Source of the DNA: Eubacterium sp.
Lineage (GTDB): Bacteria > Bacillota > Clostridia > Lachnospirales > Lachnospiraceae
Assembly: GCA_017433295.1 (NCBI GenBank)
Contig: JAFRHL010000035.1
Location: 37,338 to 101,337 of the forward strand
Direction: 5' to 3'
DNA length: 64,000 nt
Positions within the stretch are counted from its first letter, which is position 1; every line of letters starts with the position of its first letter. The notes beneath the pieces are model-generated. The model did no database searches, had not been told where the DNA came from, and saw only the letters and a program-made list of their open reading frames with translations. This document shows, in pieces, positions 42,519-51,130 of this stretch. A program made the translations under genes and the position numbers.

Positions 42519-44006
42519 TCACCTGTCACTGCCCCGGTACCAGGTCCTCGACTTCTTCTTCTGAGCGATAACCTCCTTCCAGAGTACCGGATGGAAAAGG
42601 ATCAGAAGAGGAAAGAGCTCCAGACGTCCCGCCAGCATATCAAAGATCAGCACGCACTTGGAAAAGTCCGAAAAGAATCCGAAATTCCTGACAGGACCTA
42701 CCATGGCAAGTCCCGGACCGATATTGTTATAGGTTGCCGCCACAGCGGTAAAATCCGTTACCAGATCATGCCCCTCCAGGGTGATCAGGAATACGGAAAT
42801 GATAAACAGAACGATATAGGTGATCAGATATACATTTATGGATCTCAGCACCTCATGCTCGATGGGGCTGCCGTCGATCCTGATCTTTTTGATACTTTTA
42901 GGATGGATGAAGGAATTCAGTTCCTTCTTGACCGTCTTTGCCATTACCACGATCCTGGAAACCTTTATCCCTCCTCCGGTACTGCCGGCACAGGCTCCGA
43001 TAAACATGAGCAGGACAAGGATGGCCCTGCAGCTCTGGGACCAGGTGTCAAAATCCACCGTGGAAAATCCCGTGGTTGTTATAATGGAGCCTACCTGAAA
43101 GGCTGCCTGGGTCAGGGCGTCAAAGGCGCCGACGGAAGACCGGATCAGGCTCACCGTGATAAATGCCGTGGCCAGGCCGATGATCAGGAAATAATACCTT
43201 ATCTCTTCTATGAGCAGGGCTTTCCTGAACTTTCTGTAAAGGATCAGGTAATAGGCATTAAAATTCACCCCAAACAGTATCATGAAAATTGTAACTACCC
43301 ATTGAAGATAGGGAGAAAAACTTGCAAAGCTGTCATTTTTTATACCGAATCCGCCGGTTCCCGCGGTACCGAAGGCGGTATTGGCCGCCTCGAAGAGCGT
43401 CATGTGGCCAAGCATCAGCAGGATGATCTCCAGTGCCGTGATCCCGAAATAGATAAAATAAAGGATCCTGGCCGAAGCTCTTATCTTGGGAACCAGTTTT
43501 CCCACCGAAGGGCCGGGGCTCTCGGCTCTCATCAGATTAATGTGGGAACCCCCGCTTAAGGGTACCACGGCCAGCAGGAATACCAGAACTCCCATGCCGC
43601 CCACCCAGTGGGTAAAGCATCTCCAAAGCAGTGTACAATGGGAAAGATTCTCCACCTGGGGCAGAATGCTGGCTCCGGTGGTTGTAAAACCGGAAACAGT
43701 CTCAAAGAGAGAGTCTACGAAAGAAGGGATCTCCCCTGTAAGGCACATGGGCAGACAGCCGAAAACACTCAGCACGATCCAGCTTAAGGAAGTGGCTACA
43801 CATCCTTCTTTCAAATAAAAAACATTGCTTTTGGGTTTCCTTATATTAAACAGAAAGCCCAGACCAAAACACAGGGCAGCCACCAGAAGGTACTTCCAGC
43901 CTTCCGCTTCCCTGTATATGAGGGCAGTAAGGCAGGGCAGAAGCAGCAAAAGCCCCTCAATCTTCAGGACATACCCGATGATATATCGTATGATTGAACC
44001 ATTCAT
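42519..44006 (-). CDS. trkH: Trk/Ktr potassium uptake membrane subunit TrkH
   Basis: The 495-residue protein has about ten membrane helices and four pore-loop repeats with selectivity-filter Gly residues, for example SGFTTTGAS, GTAGTGGFG, TTTGFST and YNNIGPG. It forms the K+ channel-like pore gated by the TrkA protein encoded just upstream (12-base gap), which is the standard arrangement. Confidence 0.93.
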   Translation of the reverse strand: MNGSIIRYIIGYVLKIEGLLLLLPCLTALIYREAEGWKYLLVAALCFGLGFLFNIRKPKSNVFYLKEGCVATSLSWIVLSVFGCLPMCLTGEIPSFVDSLFETVSGFTTTGASILPQVENLSHCTLLWRCFTHWVGGMGVLVFLLAVVPLSGGSHINLMRAESPGPSVGKLVPKIRASARILYFIYFGITALEIILLMLGHMTLFEAANTAFGTAGTGGFGIKNDSFASFSPYLQWVVTIFMILFGVNFNAYYLILYRKFRKALLIEEIRYYFLIIGLATAFITVSLIRSSVGAFDALTQAAFQVGSIITTTGFSTVDFDTWSQSCRAILVLLMFIGACAGSTGGGIKVSRIVVMAKTVKKELNSFIHPKSIKKIRIDGSPIEHEVLRSINVYLITYIVLFIISVFLITLEGHDLVTDFTAVAATYNNIGPGLAMVGPVRNFGFFSDFSKCVLIFDMLAGRLELFPLLILFHPVLWKEVIAQKKKSRTWYRGSDR

Positions 44007-44018
44007 GATTATCCCCCG

Positions 44019-45434
44019 CTATAATAATATATCCTCTATATCCACCAGTCCCTTGTGGGCAGTAACAATCATCACACTGTCCCCGGGCCTGATACAGTCC
44101 TGTCCGCCGGGAATGATCACATCACCATCCCGGTAGATCATACATATCAGAAGATTGTTTTTAAACTGGAGATCCATCAGGGGGATGTCCGTCACCCCGG
44201 ATTCCTCCGTGACGTTAAACTCTATGGCCTCTACCCTTGAATCAAACATATGATAAAGGGTTTCTATATTGCTGCTGTCCATGGTTTCTTTTTTGGCCCG
44301 GACATACTTAAGGATCGCTTCCGAAGTAATATAGCGGGGATAGATCACACTGCCCAGATTCAGACTGTTGATGGTGTTCATAAAAGTGATCCGGTTGATC
44401 TTGGTGATGACTTTGGCACCGGAAACTGATTTTGTATAGAGGGTCAGAAGAATGTTTTCCTCATCAAGCCCGGTCAGGGGCACCACAGATTCGGCATATT
44501 CGATGCCCTCCTCTTCAAGGAGCTGCTGGTCAGTCACATCACCATTAATAATGACAGCCTTGGGCAGCAGTATGCTGAGTTCCTCACACCTCTTCTTGTT
44601 CTGCTCAATGATCTTGACCTCTATGCCCATCTGTAGAAGACGCTGGGCCAGATAGTATCCGCACTTGCCGCCTCCCAAAATCAGGGTGTTCTTGACCTGA
44701 TGGGTCTCAAAACCGACACCCTGGAGAAATGCCTTGGCTGCAACCCGGGGAGCCACAAAGGAAACAATATCTCCCTCCTTCATCCGGAAATCCCCTCCCG
44801 GAATAAAGAGTTCTTTATTTCTCTCCACGGCGCAGACCAGGACATCCCTGAAATTTTTCCCGATCTGGGCGATGGTCATGCCATGCAGGTGGTTATCCTC
44901 GGGGATCACAAACTTGATAAGCTCTGCCTTTCCCCGGGCGAAGGACCTGGCCTCCAGGGCAGTAGGAAGATACAGGATCCTGGCCGCCTCCCTGGCCGCC
45001 TCCAGTTCAGGATTGATGATCATGGCCAGTCCCAGCTTCTCCCGGAGATACTCGACCTCCTGACTGTAATCGGGGGTCCGGACCCTGGCAATGGCAGCAC
45101 AGTCTCCCACCTGTTTGGCTACAGTACAGCACAGAAGATTAAGCTCATCGGATTCTGTCACAGCTATGATCAGATCTGTTTTATCGATCCCGGCCTCCAT
45201 CTGAACCTGGTAGCTGGCTCCATTTCCCGCCATGCCCATAACATCATATAAATTGGCCACTTCCTGCACTGTGTCGGCATCCGTATCTATAATGGTTATG
45301 TCATGACCCTCCTGGCTGAGCTGTTCCACCAGGGCCACACCAACCTTTCCGCAGCCCACAATTATTATCTTCAGTCCTTTTTTAACCGGGGTATTAATAC
45401 CCCGGTTAAATACGAAATCCCTCAAACTTTTCAT
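44019..45434 (-). CDS. trkA: Trk system potassium uptake regulator TrkA
   Basis: The 471-residue protein has two RCK repeats, each with an NAD(H)-binding domain (IIIVGCGKVGVALVEQL and LILGGGKCGYYLAQRL) and a TrkA_C domain. It gates TrkH in response to nucleotides. The usual N-terminus would be at KIIIVGCGKVG, but no ATG exists there. The ATG at 45434 adds about 21 residues encoded largely by a 30-bp palindrome. A CTG start at the conserved position is an alternative. Confidence 0.92.
   Translation of the reverse strand: MKSLRDFVFNRGINTPVKKGLKIIIVGCGKVGVALVEQLSQEGHDITIIDTDADTVQEVANLYDVMGMAGNGASYQVQMEAGIDKTDLIIAVTESDELNLLCCTVAKQVGDCAAIARVRTPDYSQEVEYLREKLGLAMIINPELEAAREAARILYLPTALEARSFARGKAELIKFVIPEDNHLHGMTIAQIGKNFRDVLVCAVERNKELFIPGGDFRMKEGDIVSFVAPRVAAKAFLQGVGFETHQVKNTLILGGGKCGYYLAQRLLQMGIEVKIIEQNKKRCEELSILLPKAVIINGDVTDQQLLEEEGIEYAESVVPLTGLDEENILLTLYTKSVSGAKVITKINRITFMNTINSLNLGSVIYPRYITSEAILKYVRAKKETMDSSNIETLYHMFDSRVEAIEFNVTEESGVTDIPLMDLQFKNNLLICMIYRDGDVIIPGGQDCIRPGDSVMIVTAHKGLVDIEDILL
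45381..45410. repeat. 30-bp perfect palindrome at the 5' end of trkA
   Basis: TTTAACCGGGGTATT and its exact reverse complement meet at 45395/45396. It falls in the first codons of the annotated trkA frame or in its leader if translation starts later. It could be an operator or a translation-controlling hairpin. Confidence 0.7.
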
Positions 45435-45463
45435 CTTTTTATCCCTTTTTCTATTTTATCCTG

Positions 45464-46702
45464 TCAGCCTCTTTTCTTCCGGTCCGCAAAAGCCGGAAGC
45501 CCGTCCTCTCCCATGGGGATCATGGGTGCTCCCTGTATCAGAGGCAGAGCATAGGTGATAAAATCATCGGAAATATCGGTGCCTTCTCCGGTAATCCACT
45601 CCAGGGGAACATGTCTTTCCCGGTTGCAGACCTCGTCAACATTCTCAAGACCGCAGGCCACCACATAGGGATCATCACTGCATCTGACAAAGGATATCAT
45701 CTTCCCGGTGATGCCCTTATTGAGGGCAACCTGAAGGCCATAACGTCCCGCCATAATTGCTTCCTGCTGATCTGTGTGGGAAATCATGGAAACAGAACAT
45801 CTCTGATTCACATTAAGCTCCACAGATCTTGCTTTTACATGCAGGCAGTCCCTGACCAGCTTCTCCAGATATTTACCGCAGCCTGCCAGCATCTTATGTC
45901 CAAAGGTATCTGTTCCCAGATTACTGTCATATTCACAGATGAATTTTCCTTTGCTGTCGTGGATGCCCTCTGAAACGCATACGATAACATTGATATTGTC
46001 CTCAAGGGCACTTTCTACCTGAGCCAGAAAATGTCCCTCGTCAAAATCCACCTCGGGAAGGTAGATCAGAAGCGGATTATCTCCTTCATACTTTCTCGCA
46101 AGGACACTGGCGGCAGTCAGCCAGCCGGCATGCCTTCCCATGATTTCAACGATAGTCACCGATTTCTTCTCGTAAACATAGGCATCCATGGTGATCTCCC
46201 GCACAGTCTGGGCCACATATCTGGCGGCGCTGCCGTATCCTGGAGTGTGATCTGTAAGGACCAGATCGTTATCAATGGTCTTGGGCTCTCCGATGAACCG
46301 GATATCACTGTCTATCTGCCTGGCATATCTGCAAAGCTTGCTGACAGTATCCATGGAATCATTGCCCCCTATATAAAAGAAATAGCCTATGTTCAGTTCT
46401 TTAAACTTCTCAAACAATCTGGGATATACTTCATCGGAAAGGTCATCCGGAAGCTTATAGCGGCAGGAACCAAGGTAGGCTCCCGGAGTCGATTTCAGAA
46501 ACTCCAGATTGCCGCCCGGAAGGGCCTCTGCAAAATTCAGATATCTGCCTTCAAGGAATCCTTCGATCCCGTTTACCATTCCGTAGGTCTTCCCGATTCT
46601 GTCGGAATGCTCCATAGCTTCAAAGACGATCCCGTACAGACTGCTGTTGATCACGGCAGTAGGACCGCCGGACTGACCGATTATTACATTTCTCTTATCC
46701 AT
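45464..46702 (-). CDS. Pyrophosphate-type 6-phosphofructokinase
   Basis: The 412-residue protein has the PFK core: IGQSGGPTAVINSSL, YIGGNDSMDT and GEPKTIDNDLVLTDH, plus IVEIMGRHAGWL. The Lys in PKTIDND is the hallmark of PPi-dependent enzymes (ATP enzymes have PGTIDND). It converts fructose-6-phosphate to the bisphosphate, reversibly when PPi-driven. ATG 46702 follows GAGGTGTGAAG. It is the next gene after the BMC gene. Confidence 0.9.
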   Translation of the reverse strand: MDKRNVIIGQSGGPTAVINSSLYGIVFEAMEHSDRIGKTYGMVNGIEGFLEGRYLNFAEALPGGNLEFLKSTPGAYLGSCRYKLPDDLSDEVYPRLFEKFKELNIGYFFYIGGNDSMDTVSKLCRYARQIDSDIRFIGEPKTIDNDLVLTDHTPGYGSAARYVAQTVREITMDAYVYEKKSVTIVEIMGRHAGWLTAASVLARKYEGDNPLLIYLPEVDFDEGHFLAQVESALEDNINVIVCVSEGIHDSKGKFICEYDSNLGTDTFGHKMLAGCGKYLEKLVRDCLHVKARSVELNVNQRCSVSMISHTDQQEAIMAGRYGLQVALNKGITGKMISFVRCSDDPYVVACGLENVDEVCNRERHVPLEWITGEGTDISDDFITYALPLIQGAPMIPMGEDGLPAFADRKKRG

Positions 46703-46720
46703 CTTCACACCTCATATCCT

Positions 46721-47125
46721 CTACTCATAGATATAAGTACCCTTCTGTTTCCAGTGTCCGACCCACTTGGCTGACTTGTTTGTACCCTGGGGCCGTTTGC
46801 CGGAAGCGATCTGCTTCTCATCCCCAATGGTATTCTTATTTCTGATCAGGGTCTCATATACATCGCCGTCAAGGGCCGCCCTCATGGTGGAGCTCTGGCA
46901 GCCGCTCAGACTGCCGGAAATGGACCGGGTTGCCGCGGCGGCTGCACGGACAGCAGCCTTGACCGCCCCCACATTGCCTTCCACCTTCACTACGATCCTG
47001 GCATCGTATCCGCTGTATTCAATACCCAGAAGCTTAACATTTCCCGACTTTACCGCGGCATCCGCCGCTTCAACAGCCGATGCCATGCCGATGGCTTCTA
47101 TCAGTCCGATACACTTTTTCTCCAT
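46721..47125 (-). CDS. Orphan bacterial microcompartment shell protein (BMC-H)
   Basis: The 134-residue protein is a single BMC domain (GLIEAIGMASAVEAADAAVKSG, YDARIVVKVEGNVGAVKAAV). A roughly 45-residue C-terminal extension, basic and Gly/Lys/Trp-containing, is longer than in PduA/EutM (about 95). No enzyme or other shell gene is nearby. It lies 18 bases from the PFK gene and may be co-transcribed with it. Confidence 0.88.
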   Translation of the reverse strand: MEKKCIGLIEAIGMASAVEAADAAVKSGNVKLLGIEYSGYDARIVVKVEGNVGAVKAAVRAAAAATRSISGSLSGCQSSTMRAALDGDVYETLIRNKNTIGDEKQIASGKRPQGTNKSAKWVGHWKQKGTYIYE

Positions 47126-47267
47126 AGCTTTACCTCTTCATCCCGGAATCAGTGATGTTCCGGTGCAGGATACATTTATCTGATCACACAGGGTATATTG
47201 TTTCTTTCAGGATATTCTATCATAGAATTCTATTATAATCCACATTTTTTATTGTATTTATGAAAGA

Positions 47268-47310
47268 GACAGGAGGAGACAGGGGACGGTTCTCTGTCTC
47301 CTCATTGACG
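47268..47310. repeat. REP-like repeat copy 1 (GAGACAGGGGACGGTTC)
   Basis: The 17-base core at 47276-47292 is repeated exactly at 63975-63991. Here it lies in an imperfect palindrome with GGAGACAG on one side and CTGTCTCC on the other. It resembles REP elements linked to REP-associated transposases in gut Firmicutes. Confidence 0.6.
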
Positions 47311-47379
47311 CCTCCCTCCACTCAGGAGTATAATGATTACAATATATCAAGAAAAAAATCAAGAAAAAGGAACTGCATT

Positions 47380-48402
47380 ATGAAAAGAAGGATTGAAATA
47401 TACGGCACCCTTGGCCCGGCTGACAATGATAAAAAAACTTTAAAGGAAATGTTTCACCATGGTATGACCGGTCTTCGCCTCAACCTGTCCCACCGAAGCC
47501 TTTCGGATTGCAGGGACTGGCTTCAAAATGTTTACGAAGTTTCCGAGTCTCTCCACATAGTTCCGGATCTCCTGGTAGACCTCCAGGGGCCTGAGCTGCG
47601 CATAGGAAATCTGGAGGCACCCCTAACACTTAATGCCGGAGAAAGCATCTGTCTTGCCCCGGACGGCCTGATCCCCCTTCCAGGGATTGCTTATCCTCTC
47701 TTTAAGAAGGGACAAAAGCTTATGCTGGATGACGGAAAGATCCTGCTGGAGATCACAGAGGAGCGGTCCTTCACCGCCAGGGTACTGACCGGAGGTATCC
47801 TTCATTCCAGAAAGAGCCTGGCCCTGCCCGGGCAGACCGTGGATCTCCCCACATTGACCGGGACAGACATGGAAAATCTGGCGGAGCTTTCTCGTTACCG
47901 GGTCACCGGTGTCATGCTGCCCTTTGTTAGGAATGCGGATGATCTGATCAATTTGAGAAAGGCCCTGATGGATTTGGGCAATGCCCATGTGCGGGTATTT
48001 GCCAAGATTGAAAACCAGGAGGGGGTAAAGCAGCTTCCTTCTCTCCTTCCCCACTGTGACCATGTGGTGATTGCCAGAGGGGACCTTGCCAACTCGGTGA
48101 CCCTGACCCGGCTTCCCGCCATTCAGAAAAAAATCGCCCTGTTATGCAACAGGACGAAAACTCCTTTTATGGTGGTGACCCAGCTTCTGGCGTCCATGGA
48201 GAACTCTCCGGTTCCCACCAGAGCTGAGGTCAGTGATATCTTTAATGCAGTACTGGACGGTGCTTCTTCCTTGATGCTCACCGGAGAAACGGCCATCGGC
48301 AGATACCCGGCAGAAGCCGTCAGAGTACTATCCGATGTCTCCTTTGAAGCGAAGCGATACCAGATGGAATCCGGCTTTATCACAGGTCAGCTGCTTATAT
48401 AA
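47380..48402 (+). CDS. Short pyruvate-kinase-like protein
   Basis: The 340-residue protein matches the pyruvate kinase barrel: GLRLNLSHRSL, DLQGPELRIGN, FAKIENQEGVKQL (catalytic Lys), MVVTQLLASM and LTGETAIGRYPAEAV. The whole C-terminal allosteric domain is missing (typical enzymes 470-590 residues). The usual ARGDLG motif reads ARGDLANSV. It may be a catalytic paralogue without allosteric control or a protein with a new role. ATG 47380 is used. Confidence 0.8.
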   Translation: MKRRIEIYGTLGPADNDKKTLKEMFHHGMTGLRLNLSHRSLSDCRDWLQNVYEVSESLHIVPDLLVDLQGPELRIGNLEAPLTLNAGESICLAPDGLIPLPGIAYPLFKKGQKLMLDDGKILLEITEERSFTARVLTGGILHSRKSLALPGQTVDLPTLTGTDMENLAELSRYRVTGVMLPFVRNADDLINLRKALMDLGNAHVRVFAKIENQEGVKQLPSLLPHCDHVVIARGDLANSVTLTRLPAIQKKIALLCNRTKTPFMVVTQLLASMENSPVPTRAEVSDIFNAVLDGASSLMLTGETAIGRYPAEAVRVLSDVSFEAKRYQMESGFITGQLLI

Positions 48403-48574
48403 ACTTGTTCAGTTCCCGTATGTATTCGAATCCTTCCTTCTTCAGTCTGTCTGTAAGCTCTTTTTCATCAATCCCCATATCTTCACATAATGCCTGCAGG
48501 GACCCGTACTGGTCCCTCAGCTTTGTGTTGATCACACTGTACAGCATCAGAGGGTTCTCAGGTAAATGCTCCAT
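48395..48574 (-). CDS. DUF4250 family protein (59 aa)
   Basis: A frame from ATG 48574 to TAA 48395 gives a 59-residue protein, MEHLPENPLMLYSVINTKL then a CEDMGIDEKEL helix. This is the DUF4250 pattern of small Clostridia proteins. A GGAG precedes the ATG. It converges on the pyruvate-kinase-like gene and overlaps it by eight bases. Function unknown. Confidence 0.8.
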   Translation of the reverse strand: MEHLPENPLMLYSVINTKLRDQYGSLQALCEDMGIDEKELTDRLKKEGFEYIRELNKFI

Positions 48575-48789
48575 ATGAATCTCCTTTATTACTCTTCATT
48601 TCCAGATAACATTTATTCATAAACTTCACGTTGATGATTATATAACAGATGCTTTTGAAAATGCAATCTGTTTTTTGCTGTTTTTACCCGGTATAGTGAC
48701 TCGACAAATATATCATTTTATAGTATCTTATAATCTGAATGATTACAGCGCCAAAAGTATGACTATTAATATCCCGGAGGTATAATACT
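48575..48789 (+). promoter_or_regulatory. Leader/promoter region of the first LeuCD-like pair
   Basis: TCGACA (about 48702) followed after 17 bases by TATCTT, with TATAAT close behind, forms a plausible promoter about 60 bases before the start. A strong CCCGGAGG site (48773-48780) precedes ATG 48790. No riboswitch or T-box sequence was recognised. Confidence 0.4.
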
Positions 48790-49269
48790 ATGAGTAACCA
48801 GGTTTGGAAGTTCCACAATGATGTGGACACCGATCAGATCATTGCTTCCCAGTATCTGCTCCTGCCAAACGTTGAAGAAATGAAACAGTACACCTTTGAA
48901 TCCCTGGATCCTTATTTTGCAAAAAAGGCTCAGCCCGGAGATATCGTTGTGGCCGGTGAAAATTTCGGCTGCGGTTCTTCCAGGGAACAGGCTCCCAGCG
49001 TCCTGAAGGCTCTGGGCATTAAGGCTGTTGTTGCCAGATCCTTTGCCCGGATCTTCTACCGCAACTCCATCAATATCGGCTTTCCGGTAATCGTCTGCAA
49101 AGATCTCTATGACAATGTGGAAGATGGAGACACAGCGGATCTTGATCTGTCTGCCGGAACGGTAACTGCCGGAGGGAAGACGTTTTCCTGTACCAGACTG
49201 CCTGAATACATGCAGAATATCCTGTCCCAGGGCGGACTGATCGCATCTTTGAATAAGGAGGAGGCTTGA
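48790..49269 (+). CDS. Aconitase-family hydro-lyase small subunit, pair 1 (LeuD-like)
   Basis: The 159-residue protein is a swivel-domain subunit: NDVDTDQIIASQYL, the GENFGCGSSREQAPSVLKALG loop, and SFARIFYRNSINIGFP. It works with the large subunit encoded next (three-base gap). The family isomerises hydroxy-acids such as isopropylmalate, homocitrate or methyl-malate-type substrates. Without other leu genes nearby the substrate cannot be fixed. Confidence 0.88.
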   Translation: MSNQVWKFHNDVDTDQIIASQYLLLPNVEEMKQYTFESLDPYFAKKAQPGDIVVAGENFGCGSSREQAPSVLKALGIKAVVARSFARIFYRNSINIGFPVIVCKDLYDNVEDGDTADLDLSAGTVTAGGKTFSCTRLPEYMQNILSQGGLIASLNKEEA

Positions 49270-49271
49270 CC

Positions 49272-50528
49272 ATGGGAATGACAATCGGTGAGAAAATAAT
49301 TGCCAGAGCAGCGGGAGTCAGTGAAGTAAAACCCAATGATATCCATACAGTGGCTCTGGACCGTATGATGAGTAATGACGGTACTACCCACCTGACGGTT
49401 GATATGTATAATAACAGACTTAAGCATCCTCATATCGCCGACAAGGACAAGGTGGTCTTCATCATGGACCATAATGTGCCGGCCGAGAATCCTAAAACCG
49501 CTGAGGCCCATAAGAAAATGCGCAATTTTGCCAGGGAAAACGGGATCAGGCTTTATGAGGGTCAGGGGGTCTGCCACCAGATCATGATGGAGGACTATGT
49601 ATGTCCCGGCGAGCTGATCTTCGGCGCGGATTCCCACACCACCAGCTATGGCGCTCTGGGCGCCTTCGGCACAGGTGTAGGCTGTACCGATTTCCTCTAC
49701 GGTATGGTCACGGGGACTTCCTGGGTGATGGTTCCGGAGACACTTCGTTTTAATCTCCACGGCAGGCTCCGGGAGGGTGTTTATGCCAGAGACCTGATCC
49801 TCACCATCATCGGTGATATCGGGGCCAACGGAGCCACCTACAAGATCATGGAATTTGCCGGTGACGGAGCCCGTAACCTGACCATTGATGAGCGTATGGT
49901 CCTATGCAACCTGACTGTGGAGGCAGGCGCCAAGGCAGGTATCGTGGAACCTGACGAAAAGGTTGAAGAATACTGCAAAGCCCATGGCAGAGAAGCTGTC
50001 CATATGTTTAAGAGTGATGAAGACGCCCACTTCGCCGCAGTATATGAATACGATCTTGATAAGATCGAACCTGTGGTGGTCCGCCCGGATTTCGTGGATA
50101 ATTTCGCCCTGCTTAAAGATGTAAAAAATGAAAAGATTGCTGTGGATGAAGTATTTGTAGGCTCCTGCAACAACGGCCGGCTGCCTGACCTGAAAGCCGC
50201 TGCCGATGTGGTTAAGGGCAGAAAGGTTTCACCTTCCGTCCGTTTCCTGGTGGCCCCCGCTTCAAAGGCGGTCTATATCGATGCTCTGAAAGAAGGCATC
50301 ATCACCACCCTTATGGAGGCAGGCGCCATGATCATGAACTGCAACTGTTCTGTCTGCTGGGGCAGCTGCCAGGGCGTCATCGGAGAAAATGAAGTGCTGA
50401 TCTCCACGGGAACCAGGAATTTTAAAGGCCGGGCAGGACATCCCAGCTCCAAGGTCTACCTTGCCAATGCCGCCACCTGTGCAGCCTCCGCTGTCGCCGG
50501 CTATATATGCGGACCGGAGGATCTTTAA
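49272..50528 (+). CDS. Aconitase-family hydro-lyase large subunit, pair 1 (LeuC-like, altered cluster motif)
   Basis: The 418-residue protein has GADSHTTSYGALGAFGTG, VGSCNNGRLPDL (usual GSCTNGR) and NCNCSVCWGSCQG where the family normally has PGCGxCxG. The three cluster cysteines appear retained, but their surroundings differ from the second pair. ATG 49272 follows GGAGGCTTGACC. This points to a substrate different from isopropylmalate. Confidence 0.85.
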   Translation: MGMTIGEKIIARAAGVSEVKPNDIHTVALDRMMSNDGTTHLTVDMYNNRLKHPHIADKDKVVFIMDHNVPAENPKTAEAHKKMRNFARENGIRLYEGQGVCHQIMMEDYVCPGELIFGADSHTTSYGALGAFGTGVGCTDFLYGMVTGTSWVMVPETLRFNLHGRLREGVYARDLILTIIGDIGANGATYKIMEFAGDGARNLTIDERMVLCNLTVEAGAKAGIVEPDEKVEEYCKAHGREAVHMFKSDEDAHFAAVYEYDLDKIEPVVVRPDFVDNFALLKDVKNEKIAVDEVFVGSCNNGRLPDLKAAADVVKGRKVSPSVRFLVAPASKAVYIDALKEGIITTLMEAGAMIMNCNCSVCWGSCQGVIGENEVLISTGTRNFKGRAGHPSSKVYLANAATCAASAVAGYICGPEDL

Positions 50529-50533
50529 GTTAC

Positions 50534-50570
50534 TATGGTGAACGTCAAAATTGATTAGACGTTCACTATA
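50534..50570. promoter_or_regulatory. Inverted repeat between the two LeuCD-like pairs
   Basis: TATGGTGAACGTC (50534-50546) and GACGTTCACTATA (50558-50570) pair over 13 positions with one G-U, loop 11 bases. No T-run follows. It sits between stop 50528 and start 50620 and may be an operator or attenuating hairpin. Confidence 0.5.
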
Positions 50571-50619
50571 AAATTTCCCGCATAGTTGACTGAACTATTA
50601 AAAGAAAGGACTTTATCTT

Positions 50620-51105
50620 ATGGAAAAGTTTACAGGTAAAGTATGGGTTCTGGGAGACGATATTGATACGGATATCATTATCCCCACCGACTACCTTGCC
50701 CTTCCCACTGTAGAAGATATGAAACAATACGGCTTCTCTCCTCTCCGCCCGGACCTGGCCTCCAGGATCGGCGAGGGGGATATCATCGTTGCCGGGAAAA
50801 ATTTCGGCTGCGGTTCCTCCCGTGAACAGGCCCCGGAAATCATCAAGGCTCTTAAAGTAAAATGTGTCATCGCAAAATCCTATGCCCGTATCTTTTTCCG
50901 CAACTCCATCAACAACGGCCTTCTCCTGATTGAAAACAGCCAAATTCAGGACGCGGTAAAAGAAGGGGACCAGATCACCGTGACAGTCGGAGAATCCATC
51001 GAACACAATGGTAAGGTTTATCCTGTGGCCTCCCTGCCGGAAAACCTGATGGAAATCATCAATGCAGGCGGTCTGGTAAAAGCCATGCAAAAACGGAATG
51101 CCTGA
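50620..51105 (+). CDS. Aconitase-family hydro-lyase small subunit, pair 2 (LeuD-like)
   Basis: The 161-residue protein has DDIDTDIIIPTDYLALPTVEDM, GKNFGCGSSREQAPEIIKAL and SYARIFFRNSINNGL. It is about half identical by eye to the pair-1 subunit, so a tandem duplication with divergence is likely. AAAGAAAGGA precedes the ATG. Confidence 0.88.
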   Translation: MEKFTGKVWVLGDDIDTDIIIPTDYLALPTVEDMKQYGFSPLRPDLASRIGEGDIIVAGKNFGCGSSREQAPEIIKALKVKCVIAKSYARIFFRNSINNGLLLIENSQIQDAVKEGDQITVTVGESIEHNGKVYPVASLPENLMEIINAGGLVKAMQKRNA

Positions 51106-51130
51106 TTGCAAAAATATGAAAGGAGCTGTC

